A DNA stretch of 8,454 bases from Sphingomonadales bacterium UBA6174 (GTDB taxonomy: Bacteria; Pseudomonadota; Alphaproteobacteria; Sphingomonadales; Sphingomonadaceae). Positions 1 through 6,896 of this stretch are shown here, one piece after another. The notes below the pieces were generated by a model that saw only the letters and a list, made by a program, of their open reading frames with translations, was not told where the DNA came from and ran no database searches. The translations under genes were made by a program, and so were the position numbers. The stretch covers positions 1 through 8,454 of the forward strand of contig DITW01000059.1 in NCBI GenBank assembly GCA_002422945.1, read 5' to 3'. Numbering within the stretch: the first letter of the stretch is position 1; every line of letters starts with the position of its first letter.

Positions 1-1090
1 GCCGGCGCCGAGCTTCGTGGTCGACCAGGGAATCCCCACCGACGCGCTCGTCGCGCAGGTGGTGGTCTCCAAATATGCCGATCATTGTCCGCTCTATCGC
101 CAGTCCGGCATCTACGCCCGTCAGGGCATCACCATCGAGCGTTCGGTGTTCGCCGACTGGGTCGGCCGCGCCGCCTGGTGGCTGGCGCCGGTCCATGCGC
201 ATCTGATGGCCGAGCTCAAGAGCTCGACCAAGCTGTTCGCCGACGAGACGGTGATGCCGGTGATCGCGCCACCGAAGACGGGACGGACCAAGACCGGCCA
301 GCTGTGGACCTATGCCCGCGACGACCGGCCCTGGGGCGGAACGGCGCCGCCGGCGGTCGCCTATGTCTATGCACCCGACCGCAAGGGCAGCCGTCCGGTC
401 GAGCATCTCGACGGCTTCACAGGAATCCTCCAGGTCGACGCCTATGCCGGATACAACAGGATCGGCAGCGGCAATACGGTGACGCTCGCGCTGTGTCTTG
501 CGCACGCGAGACGCCCGTTCATCGACTTCGCCGACAAGGAACCGGTTGCCGCCGAGATCCTGCGTCGGTTCGCGGCCATCTACAGGATCGAGGACAAGGT
601 GCGCGGCCAGTCGCCGGAAGCGCGGCTCGCGGTGCGCCGCGCGGAGAGCCGCCGATCCTCGATGAACTCCACGCCTATCTGACGGCCAACAAGCGCCGGT
701 TCAGCGTCAAGGGCAAGATGTTCAAGGCAATCAACTACGTCCTCAGCCACTGGGACGGACTCACCCGGTTTATGGACGACGGGCGCGTCGAGCTCGACAC
801 CAATGTGGTCGAACGCTGCATCAAGCCTCAGGCCCTGACGAGAAAGAACAGCCTGTTCAGCGCAACCCACGAAGGAGCCGAGAACTGGGCGGTCATCGCG
901 AGCTTGCTGCAGACCTGTCGCCTCAACGACATCGATCCGTTCGCCTGGACCTTGGCCACGCTCACGAAGCTCGCCCAGGGTCATGGCAACAAGGACCTCG
1001 ACCAGCTCATGCCCTGGAACTTCTCCAAAACCGCCGCCTGACAGCACCGCCGATCATCGCCGCCCTCGGCCCGCCGGACAACGTGGGCTC
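1..1090 (+). mobile_element. IS66-family element, right-hand part only
   Basis: The window opens inside an IS66-type insertion sequence. The frame is open from base 2 and holds most of the large transposase TnpC, then a short non-coding tail of about 45 bases that should lead to the right inverted repeat. A GGACAACGTGGGCTCC stretch (about 1076-1091) resembles IS66 right ends I remember, but the expected terminal tip is missing. IS30 coding sequence begins at about the same place, so the right end looks cut. The left end, tnpA and tnpB lie outside the window or are absent. Confidence 0.75.
2..1041 (+). pseudogene. tnpC: IS66-family transposase TnpC, 5'-partial and frameshifted
   Basis: This encodes the DDE transposase of an IS66 element, which would cut and join the IS ends. 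Frame 2 reads from the window edge to a stop at 680-682. Frame 1 then carries the rest of the protein from about 655 to the TGA at 1041. The change falls in AGCCGCCGATCC (647-658). One extra C there would restore the family-like reading ESRPILDELHAYL, so a single-base deletion is inferred. Visible family landmarks are KYADHCPLYRQ, FADET (236-250), VDAYAGYN (from 434), LCLAHARR, and after the shift the C-terminal NVVERCIKP (802-828) with RKNSLFSATHEGAENWAVIASLL. The GTG at 17 is not the real start because homology extends upstream of it. The frameshift separates the final catalytic glutamate region from the rest, so the copy is probably inactive unless the shift is a sequencing error. Confidence 0.88.
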
Positions 1091-1604
1091 CAACCGCCGC
1101 TCACCGGAGATCGGCCATCGGACCAGCTTTGGGCATTGGGAAGGCGACCTGGTGGCTTTCCGCCAGGAATTTGGCAAAGCGAACCTGACATCCCTGGTCG
1201 AACGGCGTAGCCGATTTACGATCCTGACGCGCAATCCGAGCCGTCAATCGGCCGGAGTAATGGCTGGTATCGACAGGGCGTTGAAGGCCCTGCCCCCTTC
1301 CCTTCGCCAAAGTATAACTTTCGACAGGGGGACGGAATTTGCCACCTTTCTGACCCTGCAAGAGAAACTTGGCATGACCAGCTATTTCTGCATGCCATCG
1401 GCACCATGGCAAAAGGGCAGCGTCGAAAACAGCAACGGCCGGATACGGCGCTTTCTGCCGCTCGATACGGACATTGCGCTGGTGTCGGACAAAGAGCTTC
1501 AGGAGTTGGTCGATCGGCTCAACAACACGCCCCGCAAATGCCTCGATTATCGAACGCCGCAGGAGGTGCTGGGCGAGCAGATTGCCATCCTTCGGGCAGG
1601 GTAA
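1083..1604 (+). pseudogene. IS30-family transposase, N-terminally truncated
   Basis: This is the C-terminal catalytic half of an IS30-family transposase, about 173 residues against a usual length above 300. The DDE triad is complete: Asp in HWEGDLV (codon at 1146), Asp in FDRGTEF (1323) and Glu in GSVENSNGRIRR (1425). The second Asp and the Glu are 34 codons apart, which fits the DD(33)E spacing of IS30. The YFCMPSAPWQKGSVEN and RLNNTPRK motifs are typical of the family. The N-terminal helix-turn-helix that binds the IS ends is missing. Homology begins around RSPEIGHRT, immediately after the tail of the IS66 element, and the frame upstream reads through IS66 sequence. The GTG at 1083 is only the first possible start codon and is not a real gene start. 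Almost certainly non-functional. Confidence 0.88.
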
Positions 1605-1610
1605 ATTTGG

Positions 1611-1646
1611 TCAGCCAGGGTTGGGGCGAGCCCCAACCCTGGCTGA
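1611..1646 (+). repeat. Perfect 16-bp inverted repeat (strong hairpin)
   Basis: The arms TCAGCCAGGGTTGGGG (1611-1626) and CCCCAACCCTGGCTGA (1631-1646) are exact reverse complements around a CGAG loop. The hairpin begins six bases after the IS30 transposase stop. It could stop transcription leaving the transposase, but no T-run follows on the plus strand, so an ordinary intrinsic terminator is not clearly supported. It could also be an insertion target, since some IS30 elements prefer palindromes. Confidence 0.85.
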
Positions 1647-1664
1647 AGTGTTATGCTAGCCACG

Positions 1665-1690
1665 GAAGTCGCACTTCGAATGGAAACCGC
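1665..1690 (+). other. Candidate right terminal repeat of the IS30 element
   Basis: GTCGCACTTCGAATGGAAACCGC (the core at 1671-1690 is GCACTTCGAATGGAAACCGC) resembles the GCACTTC...GAA.CCGC pattern I associate with ends of alphaproteobacterial IS30 elements. It lies about 65 bp after the transposase stop, a plausible distance. The matching left end has been lost, so the pair cannot be compared here. A small GAAGT-CGC-ACTTC inverted repeat (1665-1677) overlaps it. Confidence 0.3.
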
Positions 1691-1695
1691 AAGCG

Positions 1696-1740
1696 CTAAA
1701 TAGAAATGACACCCCTCTGCTAGATAGAGATGACACCCTC
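1696..1740 (+). repeat. Two direct repeats with 24-bp period
   Basis: CTAAATAGAAATGACACCC (1696-1714) and CTAGATAGAGATGACACCC (1720-1738) agree at 17 of 19 positions and start exactly 24 bp apart. The second copy ends in GACACCC, which pairs with GGGTGTC at 1741-1747 as a 7-bp inverted repeat. Several spaced copies of one short motif are typical of the ends of IS21-like and IS1202/ISNCY-like elements, where they serve as transposase binding sites. Which family these belong to is not established. Confidence 0.7.
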
Positions 1741-1862
1741 GGGTGTCGTTGGTGAGCGCGGCGTCATGGTTCTCCCTATGGTTGGGAGGACCAGGCAATG
1801 ACGGTGCTCCGCCTCGATCGTGCGCTTTGCGCCGCGTCGATCCGTAAAAATAATCTGAATCA
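1741..1862 (+). other. Gene-poor spacer, possible leader of a decayed IS
   Basis: Downstream of the direct repeats lies CTCCC-N7-GGGAG (1772-1788), then GGGAGGACC as a good ribosome binding site, then an ATG at 1798. This is the arrangement expected at the start of a transposase gene. The frame from 1798 gives only about 36 codons, runs into the 3' end of fghA on the opposite strand, and shows no recognisable domain. I read it tentatively as the left end of an IS whose body was deleted. No terminator with a T-run is visible for the leftward fghA transcript. Confidence 0.3.
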
Positions 1863-2717
1863 TCATCCTGCCTTTATCGCCAGCCGATCGGCGTGCCAAC
1901 GCAGATGATCGACCATGAAGGTGGAGATGAAATAATAGCTGTGATCATAGCCCGGCTGAATACGAAGCGTCAGCGATATGCCCGCTGCGCTACAGGCTTC
2001 TTCCAGCAGATGCGGCTTGAGTTGCTCGGCCAGAAACGCGTCGGCTTCGCCTTGATCGACCAGCAGGTCGGCGATTCCAGCACCATCTTCGATCAACGCC
2101 ACGGCATCATGCTTGCGCCATGCCGCCACGTCGTCACCCAGATAACCGGTAAGCGCCTTCTGCCCCCAAGGCACCTGGGAGGGTGCGACGATCGGCGAGA
2201 AAGCCGACGCCGCCTTGAAGCGATCGGGGAAGGATAGGCCGATGGTGAGCGCACCGTGCCCGCCCATGCTGTGTCCCATGATCGACTGCCGATCCATGTC
2301 GGCAGGAAATTGCTCTGCGATCAGCGCCGGCAGTTCCTGCGTAACATAGGTCCACATGCGATAATGCGGCGCGAACGGTTCCTGCGTCGCATCGACATAG
2401 AAGCCCGCGCCAAGACCAAAGTCGTAGGCGCCTGCCGCATCGTCCGCCACCCCCTCACCGCGCGGCGACGTGTCGGGCGCCACGAAAATCAGACCCAGTT
2501 CCGCGCACAAGCGGCGAAACCCGCCTTTCTCGGTCACATTGGCGGGCGTGCAGGTCAGGCCCGAAAGATACCAGACCACCGGCAATCTGGCACCCGCCTC
2601 ATGTTCGGGCACATAAACGGAGAAGGTCATGTCCGTGCCGGTGGCGGCAGAAGCGTGTTTATACACGCCCTGCACGCCCCCAAAGCTACGGCTCGTCGAT
2701 ATCGTTTCGAGAGCCAT
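1863..2717 (-). CDS. fghA: S-formylglutathione hydrolase
   Basis: This cytoplasmic serine hydrolase of the esterase D family splits S-formylglutathione into formate and glutathione, the last step of glutathione-dependent formaldehyde oxidation. The 284 residues match the usual 275-285. The nucleophile elbow GHSMGG places the catalytic serine near residue 150. The acid is probably Asp226 in DQGEADAFL and the base His259 in QPGYDHSYYF. All three match the E. coli FrmB/human ESD pattern. The conserved cysteine in LSGLTCTP (about Cys56) is also present. The ATG at 2717 gives the family's N-terminus and follows the VOC stop codon by only 8 bases, so the two genes are surely co-transcribed and perhaps translationally coupled. 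A weak AGG/AGGA ribosome site lies within that gap. It is the last gene of the operon, followed by IS debris. Intact, no anomalies seen. Confidence 0.96.
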   Translation of the reverse strand: MALETISTSRSFGGVQGVYKHASAATGTDMTFSVYVPEHEAGARLPVVWYLSGLTCTPANVTEKGGFRRLCAELGLIFVAPDTSPRGEGVADDAAGAYDFGLGAGFYVDATQEPFAPHYRMWTYVTQELPALIAEQFPADMDRQSIMGHSMGGHGALTIGLSFPDRFKAASAFSPIVAPSQVPWGQKALTGYLGDDVAAWRKHDAVALIEDGAGIADLLVDQGEADAFLAEQLKPHLLEEACSAAGISLTLRIQPGYDHSYYFISTFMVDHLRWHADRLAIKAG

Positions 2718-2725
2718 GTCCTGCC

Positions 2726-3124
2726 TTACGCGTCGATGAAGGTGTAGGTGCAGACCTTGTTGCCGGCCGGATCCCGCAAATATGCGGCGTAGGCACCAGG
2801 CAGATGTCCACGCGCGCCCGCCGCGCCCTCGTCGGTTCCGCCATTGGCCAGGCCTGCGGCGTGGAAGGCATCGACTTCTTCCGTGGTCGCGGCTGCAAAG
2901 CCAATGGTTGCGCCATTGCTCGATGCCGCTTCGCCATTGCCGGGCTTGGCAATGATGAACGCCGGCTTGTCCTTGCCGTAAAGGACCCAGCCATTGCCGA
3001 AGGGACCGAGATTGTTCACGCCCAATGCGCCCAGAGCCGCATCGTAGAATTTCACCGATGCCTCGACGTCGTTTGCGCCAAGGAATACGTGCGAAAACAC
3101 GCTGTCGCCTGAAATAACCGCCAT
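2726..3124 (-). CDS. VOC (glyoxalase-fold) family protein
   Basis: A 132-residue protein of the vicinal oxygen chelate superfamily, which uses paired beta-alpha-beta-beta-beta modules. Recognisable parts are FSHVFLGANDVEASVKFYDAALGALG (residues 10-35), the middle strand GWVLYGKDKPAFIIAKPGNGEAAS, VDAFHAAGLANGG, and the closing AAYLRDPAGNKVCTYTF. His12 could be a metal ligand. The glutamate that many glyoxalases carry after DP.GNK.E is Cys here, so classical glyoxalase I chemistry is doubtful. The start at 3124 is fixed by an AAAGGAGAGAG ribosome site just upstream and by the family N-terminus. The same frame runs open further upstream inside frmA, which is only a shadow. It lies 29 bp after frmA and 8 bp before fghA. 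That position suggests a role with glutathione adducts of aldehydes, but this is inferred from context and the substrate is unknown. Confidence 0.9.
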   Translation of the reverse strand: MAVISGDSVFSHVFLGANDVEASVKFYDAALGALGVNNLGPFGNGWVLYGKDKPAFIIAKPGNGEAASSNGATIGFAAATTEEVDAFHAAGLANGGTDEGAAGARGHLPGAYAAYLRDPAGNKVCTYTFIDA

Positions 3125-3153
3125 AATCTCTCTCCTTTGAAAAACCGTTTTGT

Positions 3154-4266
3154 TCAGAACACCACGACCGAACGAATGCTCTTGCCCGCGTGCATCAGGT
3201 CGAATGCGGTGTTGATCTCCTCCAGACCCATGACATGGGTGATCATCGGGTCGATCTCGATCTTGCCGGTCATGTACATATCGACGATCTTGGGCACGTC
3301 GGTCCGGCCTTTCGCTCCGCCAAAGGCTGTGCCGCGCCAGTTGCGGCCGGTAACGAGCTGGAACGGGCGCGTCATGATCTCCTTGCCCGCTTCGGCCACG
3401 CCGATGATGATCGATGTGCCCCAGCCGCGATGGCAGGCTTCCAGCGCGGTGCGCATCACATCGGTGTTGCCGGTCGCGTCGAACGTATAGTCGGCGCCGC
3501 CGTCGGTCATCTCGACGATCTGCGCCACTGTCTCTTCGCGCGACAGGCCCCTGGAATTGAGGAAGTCTGTCATGCCGAACTTGCGGCCCCATTCCTCCCG
3601 ATCGGGATTGATATCGACGCCGATGATCTTGTTTGCGCCAGCCAGACGCGCGCCCTGGATCACGTTGAGGCCGATGCCGCCCAGGCCGAAGATGACGACA
3701 TTGTCGCCCACCTGCACCTTAGCCGTGTTGATGACCGCGCCGACGCCGGTGGTGACGCCGCAGCCGATATAGCAGCTCGACTGGAACGGCGCGTCCTGGC
3801 GGATCTTCGCCACCGCGATCTCGGGCAGAACGGTGAAGTTGGAAAAGGTCGAGCAGCCCATATAATGGAAGATTGGCTGGCCCTTGTAGGAAAAGCGGGT
3901 CGTGCCGTCGGGCATCAGCCCCTTGCCCTGGGTAGCGCGGATCGCGGTGCACAGGTTGGTCTTGCCCGACAGGCAGCTTTTGCACTGGCGGCATTCGGGG
4001 GTGTAGAGCGGGATGACATGATCGCCGGGCTTGACCGAAGTGACGCCGGTCCCGACTTCGCGCACGATGCCCGCGCCTTCATGGCCCAGGATCGAGGGGA
4101 AGATACCCTCACTGTCGAGGCCGTCGAGTGTATAGGCGTCGGTATGGCAGATGCCCGTCGCCATGATCTCAACGAGCACTTCACCTGCTTTTGGTCCCTC
4201 AAGATCGAGTTCGACAATTTCAAGCGGCTTCTTTGCCTCAAATGCGACGGCAGCACGGGTTTTCAT
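3154..4266 (-). CDS. frmA: S-(hydroxymethyl)glutathione dehydrogenase (class III alcohol dehydrogenase)
   Basis: This zinc-dependent cytoplasmic dehydrogenase oxidises S-hydroxymethylglutathione, the formaldehyde-glutathione adduct, to S-formylglutathione with NAD+. It can also reduce S-nitrosoglutathione. The 370 residues are the normal family length. Catalytic zinc ligands are Cys40 (GICHTD), His62 (GHEGAG) and Cys169 (IGCGVTTG). Structural zinc ligands are Cys92, 95, 98 and 106 in the CRQCKSC..NLC block. The Rossmann turn is GLGGIG (194-199), with Asp218 positioned to bind the NAD ribose. Class III signatures such as ATQGKGLMPDGTTRF and HYMGCSTFSNFTV are complete. The ATG at 4266 has GAGGA about 8 bases upstream and yields the standard MKTRAAVAFEAKKPL start. 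It is the first gene of the operon, divergent from lysR across a 100-bp gap. Alternative names are adhC and flhA. Confidence 0.97.
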   Translation of the reverse strand: MKTRAAVAFEAKKPLEIVELDLEGPKAGEVLVEIMATGICHTDAYTLDGLDSEGIFPSILGHEGAGIVREVGTGVTSVKPGDHVIPLYTPECRQCKSCLSGKTNLCTAIRATQGKGLMPDGTTRFSYKGQPIFHYMGCSTFSNFTVLPEIAVAKIRQDAPFQSSCYIGCGVTTGVGAVINTAKVQVGDNVVIFGLGGIGLNVIQGARLAGANKIIGVDINPDREEWGRKFGMTDFLNSRGLSREETVAQIVEMTDGGADYTFDATGNTDVMRTALEACHRGWGTSIIIGVAEAGKEIMTRPFQLVTGRNWRGTAFGGAKGRTDVPKIVDMYMTGKIEIDPMITHVMGLEEINTAFDLMHAGKSIRSVVVF

Positions 4267-4366
4267 TTGGCGTTCCTCAGATCCTGTCTGAAATTCGCTC
4301 TATCATTGCGCCTGCAGCAGGTTAATATGGTTTGTCCGCAATAGACTATGTCATGAGAGGGATAAT
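4267..4366. promoter_or_regulatory. Divergent frmA / lysR regulatory region
   Basis: These 100 bp separate the start codons of frmA (leftward) and the lysR-type gene (rightward), so they must hold both promoters and probably the regulator's binding site. Two dyads are visible. TCAGA-N5-TCTGA (4277-4291) lies just upstream of and overlapping the frmA ribosome site. CCTGC-A-GCAGG (4311-4321) sits mid-region, flanked by AT-rich TTAATATGG. Neither is a clean T-N11-A LysR box, and no convincing -35/-10 pair can be picked by eye. GAGAGGG a few bases before the ATG at 4367 serves as the lysR ribosome site. Confidence 0.7.
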
Positions 4367-5245
4367 ATGTCGAAGTGGGACGGTATCGATGAGTTCATAG
4401 CGGTCGCGACCACCCGTTCCTTCACGCGCGCAGCCACGCTCGTCGGTATGTCGCCGACACACATCAGTCGATCGATCATCGCGCTCGAACGCCGGGTACA
4501 GGCGCGCCTGTTCCACCGTACAACCAGGACCGTGCGCCTGACTGACACCGGCCAGACCTTTTTCGAGCGGTGTGAGAGAATGGCGCAGGAGCGCGACGAG
4601 GCCATAGCGCTGATAGGCGAACAGGGAGAGCCCCAGGGCCAGTTGAGAGTGACCTGCTCCACCGCAATGGGCGAGCGCTTCGTGGCACCGATCATCCGAC
4701 GCTTCGCCATGCATCATCCCAAACTCAACGTCACCATCGATCTCTCGAACCGGGTGGTCGACCTTTTAGCCGAAGATTATGATCTCGCCATCAGAACGGG
4801 TCATATTTCCGACCCCCGTCTCATTGCGACTCAGGTCGCGTCTCGCACCCTCTACACATGTGCGGCCCCGAGCTATCTCGCGCATGCCGGCACACCAACA
4901 GAAGTTGCAGACCTCCAAAGCCATGAATGTATCACCGGGTCGAGTTCCACTTGGCATTTCTTGGCTGACGGCAACGAATATCTGCATCATCCCAAGGGAC
5001 GGTTTCGCTGCAACAGTGGCCATGCGGTCGTGGAAGCCTGTATTTCGGGGCTTGGCATTTGCCAGTTGCCGGATTTCTACATTCTACCGCCTCTCAAACA
5101 TGGGATGGTCGAGATTCTTCTCGACGAATTCCGGCCTCCAGACGAACCGATCTGGGCAGTTTATCCACGGCGCTCTCACCTCATTCCTAAGGTGCAGAGC
5201 GTGGTAGAGTGCCTGCGGCATGAGCTTGCTGCGGCCATGAATTGA
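4367..5245 (+). CDS. LysR-family transcriptional regulator
   Basis: A 292-residue LysR-type regulator, the usual family length. The N-terminal winged helix-turn-helix covers about residues 3-62, with FIAVATTRSFTRAATLVGMS, SRSIIALERRV and LFHRTTRTVRLTDTG as hallmarks. A linker helix follows (about 63-90), then the periplasmic-binding-protein-like effector domain, recognisable in GQLRVTCSTAMGERFVAPIIRRF, DYDLAIRTG, SYLAHAGTP and CISGLGICQLPDFYI. Proteins of this branch (DSD/GcvA-like with LAIRTG) usually bind small-molecule effectors and regulate the neighbouring divergent operon along with themselves. The divergent 100-bp spacing makes the formaldehyde operon the most likely target. The effector is unknown; formaldehyde-glutathione adducts are a guess. 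The ATG at 4367 has a GAGAGGG site and no closer competing start. Gene intact. Confidence 0.94.
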   Translation: MSKWDGIDEFIAVATTRSFTRAATLVGMSPTHISRSIIALERRVQARLFHRTTRTVRLTDTGQTFFERCERMAQERDEAIALIGEQGEPQGQLRVTCSTAMGERFVAPIIRRFAMHHPKLNVTIDLSNRVVDLLAEDYDLAIRTGHISDPRLIATQVASRTLYTCAAPSYLAHAGTPTEVADLQSHECITGSSSTWHFLADGNEYLHHPKGRFRCNSGHAVVEACISGLGICQLPDFYILPPLKHGMVEILLDEFRPPDEPIWAVYPRRSHLIPKVQSVVECLRHELAAAMN

Positions 5246-5631
5246 TGGCGAACGCTCCAACCCATGCGACATGGGCGACCGGTCCGCTCCGCGAATGGCG
5301 ATATCGGTCACATATGGAGCCGCGATGCAGCCTTCCGGACGGGGTCGACGCAGTCAGACCCGACCGCGACTCTACCGCACCTTGCGAAAAGCCCAGCGGA
5401 CCGCAAGCTGCATGCGCGCTCCTGCTCAATAAACGCAAGGACCGTCATGTTTCTGCGCCCCAACTCGGACATGTCCAATCGGCAACCGCACGAGTCCATG
5501 CTGGTGATAATCGTCTCCTGCATTTCCTGCAGGCAGAGCGTTGTATTTAGAGTTTGGGATCTGGCATTTCGCCGATCGGGCCTAACGCCTATCGCGTATG
5601 GACGGCAGGCCGCGTTTTGGCCCACGATGGT
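5246..5631. other. Convergent intergenic spacer, no recognised gene
   Basis: This 386-bp gap lies between the 3' ends of lysR (plus) and the acs remnant (minus). Small dyads are present: CCCATG-CGA-CATGGG (5261-5275, 15 bases after the lysR stop), GGACATGTCC (5467-5476) and CCTGCA-TTTCC-TGCAGG (5517-5533). None is followed by a convincing T-run, so at most they are weak terminators for the two converging transcripts. Frames of about 100 codons exist on both strands, including one from 5625 leftward, but I recognise no family in any of them. Confidence 0.5.
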
Positions 5632-6894
5632 TTATTGTCTATCGTCGATCAAGCTCTGCACAATGGAAGGATCGGCCAAAGTCGAAGTGTCACCCAATGA
5701 ACTGAAATCGCGTTCCGCAATCTTGCGGAGAATACGCCGCATTATCTTACCCGATCGTGTCTTGGGTAGCGCTGGCGCAAACTGAAGAGCGTCAGGGGTC
5801 GCGATGGGTCCGATTTCGCTGCGGATCCATTTTTTTAGATCACCTGCTAACTCATCGGAAGGCTTCACGCCGGTATTCAGGGTCACATAAGCGTAAATCC
5901 CCTGCCCTTTGATGTCGTGGGGAAAACCCACAACAGCGGCCTCTGCGACCATTTTGTGGAGAACCAGAGCGCTTTCGATTTCGGCTGTTCCGATGCGATG
6001 GCCAGATACATTTATGACGTCATCGACCCGGCCAGTGATCCAGTAATAACCGTCTTCGTCGCGCCGGGCACCGTCGCCTGTGGTGTATTTTCCTGGAAAG
6101 GCTGAAAAGTAGGTCTCGAAAAAGCGGCCATGGTCGCCCCATATCGAGCGCATCTGTCCAGGCCAGCTGCGCGCGATCACAAGATTGCCTTCGGCCTCCC
6201 CTTTTAGTACCTCTCCCTCACCGCTCACAATTCGAGGCTCTACGCCGGGCATAGGCAAAGTCGCGCTGCCCGGCTTGAGTCTAGTGGCGCCCGGCACAGG
6301 GGCAATCATCACGCCACCCGTTTCTGTTTGCCACCAAGTGTCCACGATAGGACATCGGCCCTCCCCCACGACTTCGTGATACCAGCGCCAGGCCTCAGGG
6401 TTGATCGGCTCGCCAACCGTGCCGAGCAGACGAAGCGAGCTACGATCGGTGGCCGCAACAAATTCGTCCCCCTCCTTCATCAATGAACGCAGGAGGGTCG
6501 GAGCGGTGTAGAGAGTTTTCACCTTATGGCGATCGACGACCTGCCATATCCGACTAGGTGTCGGCCAATTGGGTACGCCTTCAAACATGAGCGTTGTCGC
6601 ACCATTGGCGAGTGGTCCGTAGATTATATAACTGTGACCTGTAACCCAGCCAATGTCGGCAGAACACCAATAGACCTCGTCTTGCCGATGATCGAATACC
6701 AGTTCGTGCGTAAAGGCCGCCCAGAGCAGGTAACCACCCGTTGAATGCAACACGCCCTTGGGCTTGCCCGTCGACCCGCTAGTGTACAATATGAATAAGG
6801 GGTCCTCGGCAGCCATAGGCTCTGGCGGACAGAAAGCTTCGACCTGCTCCGCCGCCTCGTGTAGCCATTGATCGCGCGTGGAATCGAACGAAAC
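5632..6894 (-). pseudogene. acs: Acetyl-CoA synthetase, N-terminally truncated
   Basis: This is the C-terminal two thirds of AMP-forming acetyl-CoA synthetase (acetate + ATP + CoA to acetyl-CoA). Homology starts near VSFDSTRDQWLHE and runs to a natural-looking C-terminus, about 420 of roughly 650 residues. Counting from the internal ATG at 6816, the ATP P-loop TSGSTGKPKG is at 12-21. It is followed by DIGWVTGHSY, DTWWQTETGG, TGDGARRDEDGYYWITGRVDD, and PKTRSGKIMRR with the acetylatable catalytic lysine at about 357. The 5' end is gone. The acs frame meets a TGA at 6922-6924, and by about 6899 the sequence has become an IS21 istA remnant in a different frame. Without the N-terminal region, part of the CoA and acetate pocket is missing, so activity is very unlikely. 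A shorter protein could still be made from 6816, but no good ribosome site is seen. Confidence 0.93.
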
Positions 6895-6896
6895 TT

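Noticed and set aside
85..640. Frame-1 open frame overlapping the first part of tnpC
   Set aside because: Only its part after about 655 matches IS66. The earlier part is the shadow of the frame-2 transposase reading.
1696..1740. Start of a CRISPR array
   Set aside because: Only two 19-bp copies with a 5-bp gap. There are no true spacers and no cas genes.
1822..1832. GCGC-TTT-GCGC as a terminator for the fghA transcript
   Set aside because: The stem has only four base pairs and no T-run follows in the leftward direction.
2256..2747. A 163-codon plus-strand frame
   Set aside because: It is antisense to fghA and has no family features.
3125..3592. Upstream in-frame extension of the VOC gene to 288 codons
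   Set aside because: The extra residues are frmA read in another frame. A strong ribosome site and the family N-terminus fix the start at 3124.
3190..4344. A 384-codon open frame on the plus strand
   Set aside because: It lies wholly opposite frmA, whose zinc-ligand and NAD motifs are unmistakable. Long antisense frames are common in GC-rich genes, and this one has no recognisable domain.
5308..5625. A 105-codon minus-strand frame after acs
   Set aside because: No recognisable domain, no clear ribosome site, and an odd composition rich in Cys and Arg. Not enough to call a gene, though it is the best of the frames in that spacer.
5264..5785. A 173-codon plus-strand frame downstream of lysR
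   Set aside because: It runs into the acs coding region on the opposite strand and resembles nothing I know. Treated as chance.
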